Source of the DNA: an uncultured Actinomycetes bacterium
Lineage (GTDB): Bacteria > Actinomycetota > Coriobacteriia > Coriobacteriales > Atopobiaceae
NCBI GenBank assembly: GCA_900315165.1
Contig: OMXZ01000007.1
Span: 17,377 to 81,376 of the forward strand
DNA length: 64,000 nucleotides
Direction: 5' to 3'
Numbering within the stretch: the stretch's first letter is position 1; every line of letters begins with the position of its first letter. This document shows, piece after piece, positions 16,263-24,854 of the stretch. A program made the position numbers and the translations under genes. The notes below the pieces were generated by a model. That model was not told where the DNA came from and searched no databases. It saw nothing but the letters and a program-made list of their open reading frames with translations.

Positions 16263-17642
16263 ATGAAATTTATCGCACGCAAGGAAGAGCGAAAACGCCT
16301 TGGGAAGGCACTAGCAGCCAAAGGGCAGACTGCGAGCCTGGTGTACGGACGCAGGCGTGTAGGGAAAAGCGAGCTAATCAAGAAGTGCTTAACAGAAGTC
16401 GAATGCATCAAGGTGAGTTATGAATGCAAGCAGACTTCCGAGGCCAATAATGCGGAGTCACTCGGTCGGCTTGCCTCCGAAGCCCTCGGGCTGCCCCCGC
16501 TTGCCTTCACCGGTATCGAGGCATTGCTCGAGTTCCTATTTGAGTGCGCCGAGCGCGAACCGCTCGTGCTTGTGCTTGACGAGTATCCCTATCTGCGTGC
16601 CTGCGTGAAGGGGCTGGATAGCATCCTGCAATCCCTCATAGACCGCCATAGGGATACCTCCCAGATGAAGCTCGTGCTCTGCGGCTCGTACGTCGATGTG
16701 ATGAAGTTGCTGCTTGAGGAAGAGAATCCCCTGTTCGGGCGCATAGATCTGACCATCGACCTGCAGCCGATGGACTACTACGACTCGAGTCTCTTCTACC
16801 CCACGTTCTCACCAGGGGACAAGGTGCGTCTCTACAGCGTGTTTGGGGGCATACCCCAATACAATCGCCTGATAGACCCCGGCCTCAGCGTACGTGAGAA
16901 CATAATCGAGCTGATCACGGCTCCGGGGTCGCGCTTGGAGACCGAGGTGTCCATGTATCTCGGCTCCGAGATCCGCAAGATCTCCAACGCCAATGAGGTC
17001 TTTGAGGCGCTGTCTCAGGGGTACGCACGCTATGGCGATTTGCTCGCCCAATCTCATGTGAGCAGCGGTCCGACCATGGTGGACGTTTTGACCAAGCTTG
17101 CCAATATGGGGCTCGTGCGTAGGGAAGCGCCCATCAATGCCCCAGACAATCGCAGAAAGGCCTCCTACCGCATCATCGATCAGCTCTCTCTCTTTTATTA
17201 TCGGTATGTCTTCCGTTTCTCGTCGCAGCGCGCCGTACTCGACCAGGACGTTTTCTACGACCGCTACGTGCAGGACGATTTAGAGACGCAGTATGTGCCG
17301 CACCAGTTCGAGGAGGTGTGTCGACAATATCTCCTGCGCCAGAATCGCCGAGGTGCTCTCGAGGTCCCCTTTGATGACATCGGCAGGTATAGCTACGACG
17401 ACCCTGCGACACATACCAACGGAGAATTTGATGTCGTGACGTGGGACCCCCGCGGATACGCCTTCTACGAGGCGAAATTCAGGGGGAAGCCCATAGATCG
17501 ACATACTATTAACGATGAAATCAAACAGGTGGAGGCAACGGGGTTGTCGTGCCATACCTATGGCTTCTTCTCGCGCGCCGGATTCTCCACGGAACCCAAG
17601 GGCAACGAAATCTTCTATACCCTGGAGGACCTCTACCGCTGA
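16263..17642 (+). CDS. AAA ATPase with C-terminal DUF234-like domain (copy 1)
   Basis: 459 residues. The N-terminal STAND/AAA ATPase has the P-loop GRRRVGKSE (around residue 34) and Walker B VLVLDEYPY (around residue 105). The middle has a winged-helix region, and the C-terminal 130 residues resemble the DUF234/PD-(D/E)XK-like part (FDVVTWDPRGYAFYEAKFRG: Asp, Glu-x-Lys). This family is common in archaea and gut bacteria and its function is not established. No clear ribosome site precedes the ATG, which directly abuts the operator-like repeats. It is one of three such ATPases in this window, each with its own repeat-rich promoter. Confidence 0.82.
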   Translation: MKFIARKEERKRLGKALAAKGQTASLVYGRRRVGKSELIKKCLTEVECIKVSYECKQTSEANNAESLGRLASEALGLPPLAFTGIEALLEFLFECAEREPLVLVLDEYPYLRACVKGLDSILQSLIDRHRDTSQMKLVLCGSYVDVMKLLLEEENPLFGRIDLTIDLQPMDYYDSSLFYPTFSPGDKVRLYSVFGGIPQYNRLIDPGLSVRENIIELITAPGSRLETEVSMYLGSEIRKISNANEVFEALSQGYARYGDLLAQSHVSSGPTMVDVLTKLANMGLVRREAPINAPDNRRKASYRIIDQLSLFYYRYVFRFSSQRAVLDQDVFYDRYVQDDLETQYVPHQFEEVCRQYLLRQNRRGALEVPFDDIGRYSYDDPATHTNGEFDVVTWDPRGYAFYEAKFRGKPIDRHTINDEIKQVEATGLSCHTYGFFSRAGFSTEPKGNEIFYTLEDLYR

Positions 17643-17645
17643 GGA

Positions 17646-17850
17646 CTAACGCAGGGAACGGGCGTAGAGATAGTAGGCGTCGGGGACGAGGGGCCGGAGT
17701 CGGCGGGGCGGGGGAGACGAGCAGGGGCAGGACCATGTCGTCCTCGGGCATGCCGCAGGCGGCCAGCATGTCGCGATAGGCGTCGACCTCGACGTAGTAG
17801 GAATCGGTGTCGGCTGAATCAGCTGCGGCCGTGTCCGTCTTACCGGTCCC
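17646..17850 (-). pseudogene. Possible 3' remnant of an unidentified gene
   Basis: In the 306-bp gap after the ATPase, the minus strand reads DTDSYYVEVDAYRDMLAACG then MPEDDMVLPLLV. With one frame shift in a C-rich tract it ends PDAYYLYARSLR and a TAG at about 17646. It looks like the end of a coding region whose start has been lost. No parent family is recognised and the frame shift makes it uncertain. Confidence 0.3.
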
Positions 17851-17948
17851 TTACATATGAAAGGTGAGAAAACACCCGCCTGCCGTGCCCTTGCCTGTCG
17901 AACGGGTAGGATACGCTCATATGTGTGGATTTACCTGCGGAGGCAGAG

Positions 17949-18650
17949 ATGACAGAGACTGCACAGAACTCGCTTGGCGAGGGCTTCGAGCTGGGGGAGC
18001 CCGTGCTCGTGTGCCGCTGGCGCCTGGCGGGCGGGCAGCTGCCGCTCGAGAATCGCCACCTGCGAGCCCTCGCGGCGCGCGGCGTGTCCCTGCCGCTGGT
18101 CTCCTGGGCCAAGCAGCATATCGAATGGACCCTCCGCGACGGGGCGGCCGAGCATCCCGACGGCGTGCTGATGATCGTCGTGGACGGTCAGGGGCAGGCT
18201 GCCATGAGCGTGGGGCCTTATGAGCCGTTGACCTCGATCGACGCGACGGCATTGGCTGCCCGCGCGGCACAGGCGCAAGCCGAGAAGCCCCTAGCCCAGG
18301 TGGGGAAGGCGGAGGTATCGGCGGCGGGCGTGACATCCGAGCGCGAGGCCGTGACGCACGAAGGCAAGGCCGTGGCCCCCGAGACCCTGTGGGGCGCGGG
18401 CGGCGGAGTGCTGTACTGCGCGCTTGCCGAAGGCGCGGCGCTTTCGGGTGCGACATCCCTGGTCGCGGATCTCGCCAAGACGCGCGGCATCGAGGTGGTA
18501 TGGGGCGCCGATTCGCTGGATGCCGACTGCGGCGAGCTCTTCCTCGTATCCGACGAGCACGGTGTGGTGCCCGCGGCCGATCGGGCGGGGGAGTTGGGTG
18601 CCCTTCTTGCTGCGGACTATGCACGCTTGCTCGATAAGACCCGCCCCTAG
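17949..18650 (+). CDS. Hypothetical protein
   Basis: 233 residues from the ATG at 17949, where GGAGG lies 5 nt upstream; an earlier in-frame start at 17925 lies before that site and is rejected. It is soluble, alanine-rich and acidic, with a linker-like stretch rich in Ala, Glu and Lys around residues 100-135 that separates two compact parts. The C-terminal part has Gly-rich beta/alpha segments (WGAGGGVLYCALAEGAALSG, then GIEVVWGADSLDADCGELFL). Similarity to PLP fold-type IV enzymes is conceivable from spacing but no catalytic Lys motif is seen. The CNNM gene follows 56 nt later on the same strand. Function is unknown. Confidence 0.6.
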   Translation: MTETAQNSLGEGFELGEPVLVCRWRLAGGQLPLENRHLRALAARGVSLPLVSWAKQHIEWTLRDGAAEHPDGVLMIVVDGQGQAAMSVGPYEPLTSIDATALAARAAQAQAEKPLAQVGKAEVSAAGVTSEREAVTHEGKAVAPETLWGAGGGVLYCALAEGAALSGATSLVADLAKTRGIEVVWGADSLDADCGELFLVSDEHGVVPAADRAGELGALLAADYARLLDKTRP

Positions 18651-18706
18651 CTGATAGAATCTTTTGTTATCTGTACGTACGTCCAAGGAGGATGTTTACC
18701 GACCGT

Positions 18707-20047
18707 ATGGACATAGCCTTAAGCATCATCGTCACGTTCCTGCTCACGCTCGCCAACGGCTATTTCTCGATGTCCGAGATGGCCCTCTCCACGGCCAAGA
18801 AGGTCGTGCTCGACCATGAGGCGGAGGAGGGCGACGCGCGCGCCGCGGCCGCCTCGCGCACGATCGAGGAGCCGGGCGACTTCCTGGCTGCGATCCAGGT
18901 GGCCATCACGCTGGTCGGTTTCGCAAGCTCGGCCTTTGCCGCGACCAACCTGTCCGAGCCCCTCGCCGCGTGGATGGTGGGCCTGGGCATGGGGACCGAC
19001 ATCGCGGCCGTGCTCGCGCCCGTCCTCATCACACTGCTGGTCTCGTATTTCTCCATCGTGGTGGGCGAGCTCGTGCCCAAGCGCATCGCGATGTCCGACG
19101 CCGAGGGCGTCTCCAAGAGCGTGGTCGGCTTCCTGAACGGTTTCTCCAAGATTGTGAAGCCCCTCGTGTGGCTGACCTCGGCCTCCGCCAACGGCCTCGC
19201 CACGCTTTTGGGCATCAAGTCGACCGACGACCGTCTCGATGTGTCCGAGGAGGAGATTCGCTACATGGTGACGGACTCCGACGACCTCTCCGACCAGGAG
19301 AAGTCGATGATCCACGACGTGATCGACATGGGCGACACGATCGCCCGCGAGGTCATGGTGCCGCGCGTGGACATGACCGCACTCGAGGACACCACGACCC
19401 TCTCCGAGACCCTCGAGGTCATGCGCAAGACGGGCTATTCGCGCATCCCCGTCTACCGCGGCTCGGTCGACCGCATCGTCGGCATCGCCCATATCAAGGA
19501 CATCATCGCCCCCATCCTCGACGAGGACGCGGGCAAGCACCCCATCCTCGGCTACCTGCGCAGCGCCGATTTCGTGCCCGACACCAAGGACATCATCCCG
19601 CTGCTCTCCGAGATGCAGTCGAGCCACGACCAGATGGTCGTCGTGGTGGACGAGTACGGCGGCACGGCCGGTCTGATCACGATCGAGGACATCGTCGAGG
19701 AGGTCGTGGGCGAGATCGAGGACGAGTTCGATCCGGACAACAAATACCTCACTAAGCTGGGCGATCGCGAGTGGCTGGTGGACGGCCGCTTCTCCATCGA
19801 GGACGCCGCCGAGCTCGGCTGGCCGATCGAGGACAACGAGGAGTACGAGACCGTGGCGGGCTTCGTGCTCGAGCAATTCGACCGGCTGCCCCATCCCGGG
19901 GACTCCATCGAAGTGGAGGGGTACGTCTTCCGCGTGCAGTCGATGCGCGGCCGCCGCGTGGCCATGCTGCGCGTTGAGGCGCCCGAGCCGCCTGCCCCGG
20001 AGGAAGAGGGCGCGGCGACGGCCGAGGACGATTCCAAGGAGAAGTAA
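18707..20047 (+). CDS. CNNM/CorC-type (hemolysin-family) transporter with CBS domains
   Basis: About 446 residues. The N-terminal DUF21 membrane domain has four helices and begins ANGYFSMSEMALSTAKK. A CBS pair follows (PRVDMTALEDTTTL, and later DEYGGTAGLITIEDIVEEVV), and the C-terminal CorC_HlyC domain carries DREWLVDGRFSIED. These proteins are linked to Mg2+/Co2+ efflux or cation homeostasis, not to hemolysis. The start is uncertain: AAGGAGG directly abuts an ATG at 18692, while the ATG at 18707 (MDIALSII) begins at the family's usual point but is 15 nt from that site. Confidence 0.88.
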   Translation: MDIALSIIVTFLLTLANGYFSMSEMALSTAKKVVLDHEAEEGDARAAAASRTIEEPGDFLAAIQVAITLVGFASSAFAATNLSEPLAAWMVGLGMGTDIAAVLAPVLITLLVSYFSIVVGELVPKRIAMSDAEGVSKSVVGFLNGFSKIVKPLVWLTSASANGLATLLGIKSTDDRLDVSEEEIRYMVTDSDDLSDQEKSMIHDVIDMGDTIAREVMVPRVDMTALEDTTTLSETLEVMRKTGYSRIPVYRGSVDRIVGIAHIKDIIAPILDEDAGKHPILGYLRSADFVPDTKDIIPLLSEMQSSHDQMVVVVDEYGGTAGLITIEDIVEEVVGEIEDEFDPDNKYLTKLGDREWLVDGRFSIEDAAELGWPIEDNEEYETVAGFVLEQFDRLPHPGDSIEVEGYVFRVQSMRGRRVAMLRVEAPEPPAPEEEGAATAEDDSKEK

Positions 20048-20144
20048 TAGCGCGTAACACCCGCCGATTGCAGCCGTGCCCCGCGGCATCGCGGCACTAC
20101 AATAGGCGAAGCACGAGAACAGACCAGATTTGGCAGGAGAAAGC

Positions 20145-20987
20145 ATGGCACTCATCGACATCCAGCGCGTCGAGGTCGGCCCCCGCACGCTTACCGCACG
20201 CGTCCGTCTGGCCGAGGGCGCCCCGCTTATGACCAGCGACGATATCGAGGGCACCGCGCGCGTCTATTACCTGCTGCCCCACATCGTCGAGCACGTGTGC
20301 CTGGGCGACTCTGCCGAGAAGTTTCGCGACGTGATGGGCGATACCGAGGTCGCGCACCTGCTCGAGCACGTGACGGTCGAGCTGCTCGCCCTGACCAACA
20401 TCGCGGGCGACGTCTCGACGGGCCGCACCTTCGCCGTCGAGGGAGACGACCGTGCCTGGGACATCGAGCTTGCCTGCCCGGATGACGTGCTTGTCTCGGC
20501 GGCGCTCGCGAGCGGCGCCTGGCTGCTCGACTGGGCCTACAACGGCGGCGGCGACCCCGAGCCCGACATCGGGGCGACGATCGCGGGCCTGGTCGACCTG
20601 ATCGACGCCCTGCCCGCGCCGGAGCCCCAGCAGGTCGGCGAGGGTGAGGTCATCGTGGACGAGTTCACGCCCGTACAGGAAGACGAGGCGCTCGAATTCG
20701 AACCGGCTGCGGAGCCTGAGCCCGTTGAGGAAGCTGTCCCGTCTGAGGAGCCTGAGTCTGATGCGGAGCCCATGGGTGCGGACGAGCCCGAGGCGCCCGT
20801 CGAGCCCGCGCCGGAGCCGGAGGCGACCGATGCCGAGGCGATGCCGGAGGAGGACGTCGTCCCGGCAGAGGAGGAGCCGACGCCCGAGGCGGAGGTCGAG
20901 GCTGATGAACAGGCGGCGGAGGAGCCCGTCGAGGAGCCTGATATCGAGGAGCCCGAGGACTACCCGGCGCCGCACGCCATCCGTTAG
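20145..20987 (+). CDS. Stand-alone cyanophycin-synthetase N-domain-like protein with acidic tail
   Basis: 280 residues from ATG 20145 (AGGAG upstream, TACAAT -10-like element at 20097). Residues 1-150 resemble the N-terminal domain of CphA: HLLEHVTVELLALTNIAGDV followed by STGRTF, matching the HVLEHVALELQ...GRTR signature. There is no ATP-grasp or Mur-ligase domain. The remaining 110 residues are extremely rich in Glu, Pro and Ala and probably disordered. It sits between a CNNM protein and a YtxH protein. The similarity is by eye; a free-standing form of this domain has no role known to me. Confidence 0.6.
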   Translation: MALIDIQRVEVGPRTLTARVRLAEGAPLMTSDDIEGTARVYYLLPHIVEHVCLGDSAEKFRDVMGDTEVAHLLEHVTVELLALTNIAGDVSTGRTFAVEGDDRAWDIELACPDDVLVSAALASGAWLLDWAYNGGGDPEPDIGATIAGLVDLIDALPAPEPQQVGEGEVIVDEFTPVQEDEALEFEPAAEPEPVEEAVPSEEPESDAEPMGADEPEAPVEPAPEPEATDAEAMPEEDVVPAEEEPTPEAEVEADEQAAEEPVEEPDIEEPEDYPAPHAIR

Positions 20988-21086
20988 CCGTAAAGCCGTT
21001 TTGCCCCGTGCGCGCGGGGTATACTGAGCGCTAAGTGTTGCGAAGTTTTGCGAAGCTAAGGCCACGCATTGACAGGAGGAAGTTCC

Positions 21087-21533
21087 ATGAGCGCAAAGAG
21101 TGTTGCAGGTGTACTGGTAGGTAGCGTCATCGGTGCCGCCGCAGGCTTTGCGGCCGGCGTCCTTCTGGCTCCGCGCACCGGCGCCGAGAGCCGCGCGATG
21201 GCCGCCGACGCGGTGAATGACGCGTGGGACAGCGCCGTTGACTCCTACGAGCGCGGTGCCCGCATCATGAACGAGAAGATCAGCTCCACGCGCCCCGACA
21301 TGGGCGCAACGACTGACGAGCTCCGCGCCAAGGTCGACCTGGCCCGCGAGCGCATGGACCAGCTGCGCGACTCCCTGTCCGACGCTGTGACGACGACGTC
21401 CGCCCAGGTGCAGGACGCCGTGAGCAGCGTCTCCGACAAGGTCGCTGCCGCCACCGCCTCGCCCTTCGAGCCCGAGGCCGAGGCCGAGGGCGTCCACGTG
21501 GAGGTCGTTGAGGACGAGGAGCCCGCCGAGTAA
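21087..21533 (+). CDS. YtxH-domain protein
   Basis: 148 residues from the ATG at 21087 with AGGAGGAAG upstream. A glycine-rich N-terminal transmembrane helix (VLVGSVIGAAAGFAAGVLLA) followed by PRTG is the YtxH signature. The rest is a long amphipathic helical region and an acidic C-terminus. YtxH proteins are small, general-stress or envelope-associated proteins of unclear role. A TATACT -10-like element precedes it (21019). A terminator follows immediately, so it may be the end of its transcript. Confidence 0.8.
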   Translation: MSAKSVAGVLVGSVIGAAAGFAAGVLLAPRTGAESRAMAADAVNDAWDSAVDSYERGARIMNEKISSTRPDMGATTDELRAKVDLARERMDQLRDSLSDAVTTTSAQVQDAVSSVSDKVAAATASPFEPEAEAEGVHVEVVEDEEPAE

Positions 21534-21557
21534 GGGCGAATGCCCCACGTGATTCGC

Positions 21558-21592
21558 GATGGCAGGTACCCGGTGCCTGCCATCTTTTGTTT
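21558..21592 (+). terminator. Terminator between the YtxH and PRC-barrel genes
   Basis: GATGGCAGG (21558-21566) pairs with CCTGCCATC (21576-21584) followed by TTTTGTTT. It ends only 12 nt before the next start codon, with the next gene's GGAGG directly after it, so the downstream gene depends on readthrough or on a promoter inside the hairpin. Confidence 0.82.
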
Positions 21593-21603
21593 ACGGAGGT
21601 CCC

Positions 21604-22665
21604 ATGCTCAAGGTGAGCCAGCTCTACAACATGCATGTGTATGCTCCCAAGACCGGACGCCGCGGCAAGAAGGCGGCTGCCGAGGGCAAGGTCGAGTACG
21701 CCAAGATTGGCCGCATCCATATGACCGTCTTCACTCCGGATGGCAGCCACGTCGTGGGCTTCATGGTCAAGCGACCGGACATCGCGGGCATGGTGAAGCG
21801 CGAGGACCTCTTCCTCGGGTTCGACTCCTTCAAGCTCGTCGACAAGGGCAAGAACGTGCGCGCGACGCGGGATGAGGAGAGCTTTGACGATGCGGCCCGC
21901 GGCCGTCTGGACGTCGCCTGGGACGAGTGCGTGATGTGGACGGGCATGGACGCCAAGACCTCCGACGGCAAGGAGCTCGGCTATGTGAACGACGCCGAGT
22001 TCGACGGAACGACCGGCAAGGTGAGCAAGTTCTTCGTGGGCGACGACGGCTTGGCGCAGAAGCTCGTGGGTTCCGTCGAGATTCCGGCCTCCATGCTGCG
22101 CGGCTATACCAAAGGCTGGATGATCGTGGACCCCGATGCCGCAAAACTCGAGCTCAACGGCGGTGTCGCGGCGCGGGCCGGCGAGGCCACGGCCAAAGCC
22201 AAGGTCAAGGCCCAGCGGGCGAGCAAGAAATTCGACGAGAGCGCGTCGGTTGCTGTGGACAAGGGTTCGCGTGGCCTCGGCAAGATGATCGGCGACACCA
22301 AGCGCGCCTTCCAGCAGGCATCGGGCGAATCCGAGAAGCCCAAAGCGCAGCCCAAACCGGCGGCACCCGCCAAGCCGGCCGCGGCCGCGCGTCCGGCTGC
22401 AGCCGTGAAGGTCGAGAAGCCCGCGCCGGCGGCCGAGATTTCGGGGCAGGTCAGCAAGCCTGCCGAACCCAGGACCTACGCGCCCGTTTCCCAGGCGGCG
22501 CCCGCCGCAAAGAAACCCGCCGCGAAGAAGCCCGCCGCCAAGACGACCAAGAAGAAGCCGCAGCCGAGCGGCGAGCAGGCGGCGCGCGCCGTCGGCAAGC
22601 AGCTGAACGCCTTCGGTAAGATGTTCGGCGACTTCGCCGACGAGTATAAGAAAGCCAGCAAGTAA
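21604..22665 (+). CDS. PRC-barrel domain protein with Lys/Ala/Pro-rich tail
   Basis: 353 residues from ATG 21604 (ACGGAGGTCCC upstream). Two PRC-barrel-like beta modules occupy about residues 1-185 (first with IGRIHMTVFTPDGSHVVGF, second with DGKELGYVNDAEFDGTTGKV). A low-complexity, basic region rich in Lys, Ala and Pro follows (residues 195-325), resembling histone-like tails, and then a short helical end. PRC barrels often mediate protein-protein or RNA contacts; the basic tail suggests nucleic acid or polyanion binding. That is an inference. Confidence 0.65.
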   Translation: MLKVSQLYNMHVYAPKTGRRGKKAAAEGKVEYAKIGRIHMTVFTPDGSHVVGFMVKRPDIAGMVKREDLFLGFDSFKLVDKGKNVRATRDEESFDDAARGRLDVAWDECVMWTGMDAKTSDGKELGYVNDAEFDGTTGKVSKFFVGDDGLAQKLVGSVEIPASMLRGYTKGWMIVDPDAAKLELNGGVAARAGEATAKAKVKAQRASKKFDESASVAVDKGSRGLGKMIGDTKRAFQQASGESEKPKAQPKPAAPAKPAAAARPAAAVKVEKPAPAAEISGQVSKPAEPRTYAPVSQAAPAAKKPAAKKPAAKTTKKKPQPSGEQAARAVGKQLNAFGKMFGDFADEYKKASK

Positions 22666-22740
22666 TCGGAGATCCGTGCGCGGCCGTGGGGGAGATTCCG
22701 TCGGCGCGTGAGCGAGCCCATCTATATCCGAGGAGGAGCC

Positions 22741-23217
22741 ATGATCCGCAAAGACCGTCAGGTAACCGACCGAGACCTGCAGAGGCAAATCCTCGACTCG
22801 GCGGACGTGATGCGCATTGGCATGGTGGTCGATGGGGCTCCGTATGTTGTGCCCGTCTCCTTCGGCTACACGTGGGAGGGCGACCTGCCTGTTCTCTATG
22901 CGCATGGGGCCAAGGTCGGCAAGAAGGTCGAGGGCCTGGCCGACGGCTCTCGCGTGTGCGTGGAGTTTGACCGCTTCATCCGCTACGACCAGCTCCGGCA
23001 TGGCATCACGGCCCGCTATCAGAGTCTGATCGGCATGGGCCAGGTCACCGAGGTCGCAGACGTGGAGGAAAAGGCGGCTGCGCTCTCGGTCCTCTGCGCC
23101 CATTGCGGCTACAAGCTCTTTGACCCCGCCGCCTGTGGCAGCCTCACGGGGACCAAGGTCTGGCGCATCGACCTCGACGAGCTCACGGGCAAGCAGAACC
23201 TCCGCGCGCTCGAATAG
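22741..23217 (+). CDS. Pyridoxamine 5'-phosphate oxidase-like flavoprotein (NimA-type)
   Basis: 158 residues from ATG 22741, which has the strong GAGGAGGAG site upstream. The split-barrel FMN-binding fold is indicated by MRIGMVVDGAPYVVPVSFGY, then VCVEFDRFIR and RYQSLIGMGQV, as in NimA/5-nitroimidazole-resistance-like proteins. These proteins reduce nitro groups or bind flavin; in most gut anaerobes the natural role is unknown. Two Cys in LCAHCGYKLFDPAAC near the C-terminus are typical of the group. Confidence 0.82.
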   Translation: MIRKDRQVTDRDLQRQILDSADVMRIGMVVDGAPYVVPVSFGYTWEGDLPVLYAHGAKVGKKVEGLADGSRVCVEFDRFIRYDQLRHGITARYQSLIGMGQVTEVADVEEKAAALSVLCAHCGYKLFDPAACGSLTGTKVWRIDLDELTGKQNLRALE

Positions 23218-23219
23218 CG

Positions 23220-23310
23220 TTTAGACGTTGCGAAGAATTTAGATTTCATTCTGAATTTAGAAATTTAGATTCTTTAGATAATTTAGATTTATTAGAAATC
23301 AGCTATATTA
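23220..23310. repeat. TTTAGA repeat cluster ahead of the second AAA ATPase
   Basis: In this AT-rich island TTTAGA or ATTAGA recurs about seven times over 85 bp (for example GAATTTAGATTTC, GAATTTAGAAATTTAGATT, CTTTAGATAATTTAGATT). It stands out against the GC-rich background and lies 100-190 bp upstream of the ATPase start, in the 197-bp gap after the NimA-type gene. A multi-site operator or a curved promoter region is possible. Confidence 0.5.
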
Positions 23311-23414
23311 CAGGAGTAGCGTGCTCCCTGTGGTGGGCGAGGAGGTCCGCACACAGGCCTCCTAGAACGTTTGGCCCTCGGATTGCCTGAAATCGTTGCT
23401 GAGAAGGAGCCGTC

Positions 23415-24569
23415 ATGTTTGAGAACCCGTTCACTCCGACCTTTGGCGGCAAGCCAGACTTCTTCTTTGGCCGCCACGCCTTGCTCGAGCGCTTCGATGA
23501 GGCCCTGGCAAACAGGGGCAGCGCCGATCGCGCCCTCTTTATCACGGGGAATAGGGGCTGCGGAAAGACGGCCCTGCTTGAACAATTCTCGATGCGTGCG
23601 GAGAGGCACGGATGGCTGTCTGTCGACATAAATTCTGAAAACGCACTTGAGGTTCTGACCCGCAGTCTCGTCCGGCACCAGGCAGCCACTCGGGAAGTGG
23701 CTCCCGAGCTTGAGGTTTCGATTCTCGGGTCGGGCGGCCGAGTCGGGGGCGTCCCTTCCTCGAAGACGGTGGCCTTTGACAAAAAAGACATCGAGCTTAT
23801 CTTGCTCGAAGCATGCAAGGAGCACCCCGAAGGCATCATGCTCACCATCGATGAGATCCAGAAAATCGACCTCGATGACCTCTCACTCATTTGCGGCGCC
23901 TTTCAGATGGCGTCGCGAAAGGGCTTTGATGTGATTATGGCGGTCGCGGGCCTGCCATACTCGCATGACGCCGTTATCCAGCACGAGGGTTGTACCTACA
24001 TGCGTCGCGCGCCGCATGAGAGCCTGAGCGTCTTTACCCATGATGAGGCGCGCGATGCCTTTGTCGAGGCGTTCTGGCATGTTAAAGGGCTTGGGTTGGG
24101 GGAGGCCGCTCTCGAGCGCCTGGTGGCCGCCAGCTACGGGCATCCCTTCTTCATCCAACTTGCTGGCTATGCCCTGGTCAAGCATGCGAATAGCGTAACG
24201 AAGGCGAAGACATACCGATTAACAGAGGACGATGTCGAGAGCGTATTGCCTGAGGTAATTCGAGATTATGAAGCGAGAAGCCTGGTGCCCATATTGAGCG
24301 CGCTCACCAAATCCGAGCGAGCATATTTGGACGCAATGGCAGCGAATGCAGGCGCGGATGGCAAGGTTATGTCAACGGGCATTGCGCAAGAGCTGGGCAA
24401 GTCCACAAAGCAGTTGAGCATGACACGAAAAAAGCTGCTCGACCAAGGCATTATCGTGGCCCCCGCACACGGAGTTGTTATGTTCAACATTCCCTACCTG
24501 CGCCCCTATCTCGCCATGCGCACAAACGGCGAGTCGGACTCGTCCCTAGCCGAGGAGTGGCAGTTTTAA
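23415..24569 (+). CDS. AAA ATPase with C-terminal winged helix (copy 2)
   Basis: 384 residues. The N-terminal ATPase domain has a P-loop (GNRGCGKTALL, around residue 46) and Walker B (IMLTIDEIQ, around residue 143). A lid and sensor region follow (YGHPFFIQLAGYAL), and the C-terminus is a predicted winged helix (IAQELGKSTKQLSMTRKKLL). Proteins of this type (orc1/cdc6-like or STAND-like ATPases) are frequent in Coriobacteriia and often sit in variable regions. The start has GAAGGAGCC upstream. It lies directly next to tRNA-Ser and behind an AT-rich repeat island, which fits an acquired gene. Function is unknown. Confidence 0.78.
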   Translation: MFENPFTPTFGGKPDFFFGRHALLERFDEALANRGSADRALFITGNRGCGKTALLEQFSMRAERHGWLSVDINSENALEVLTRSLVRHQAATREVAPELEVSILGSGGRVGGVPSSKTVAFDKKDIELILLEACKEHPEGIMLTIDEIQKIDLDDLSLICGAFQMASRKGFDVIMAVAGLPYSHDAVIQHEGCTYMRRAPHESLSVFTHDEARDAFVEAFWHVKGLGLGEAALERLVAASYGHPFFIQLAGYALVKHANSVTKAKTYRLTEDDVESVLPEVIRDYEARSLVPILSALTKSERAYLDAMAANAGADGKVMSTGIAQELGKSTKQLSMTRKKLLDQGIIVAPAHGVVMFNIPYLRPYLAMRTNGESDSSLAEEWQF

Positions 24570-24620
24570 TGGTGCCATGGCACAAAAAGAAGTTCGGGCG
24601 CTGCAGGAAGCAACAACGGT

Positions 24621-24653
24621 AAAAAAGGCAGGTAGAATGTATTTCTACCTGCC
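24621..24653 (-). terminator. Terminator downstream of tRNA-Ser (minus strand)
   Basis: GGCAGGTAGAA (24627-24637) pairs with TTCTACCTGCC (24643-24653). On the minus strand it is followed by T6 (complement of AAAAAA at 24621), right after the tRNA gene's 3' end. Confidence 0.8.
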
Positions 24654-24664
24654 GAAACGTCGGG

Positions 24665-24750
24665 CGGAGGGAGAGGGATTTGAACCCTCGGTACGCGAGG
24701 CGCACGGCGGTTTTCAAGACCGCTGCATTCAGCCGCTCTGCCATCCCTCC
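24665..24750 (-). tRNA. tRNA-Ser (anticodon TGA)
   Basis: Read on the minus strand, a 7-bp acceptor stem GGAGGGA/TCCCTCC encloses the D arm, an anticodon stem-loop with CTTGAAA (anticodon TGA), the long variable arm typical of serine tRNA and the T arm GAGGG-TTCAAAT-CCCTC. The discriminator is G and CCA is not encoded. The gene is 86 nt long and a terminator follows. Confidence 0.95.
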
Positions 24751-24854
24751 ATGGGTGTGACGTGGTCTATCCTAACGCAAGGCGGACATTTCGCGACGCG
24801 GTTTTGGCATGCGAATCGAGTTTTGGCTACGGGCCGATGATGGGAGGCGAACGC

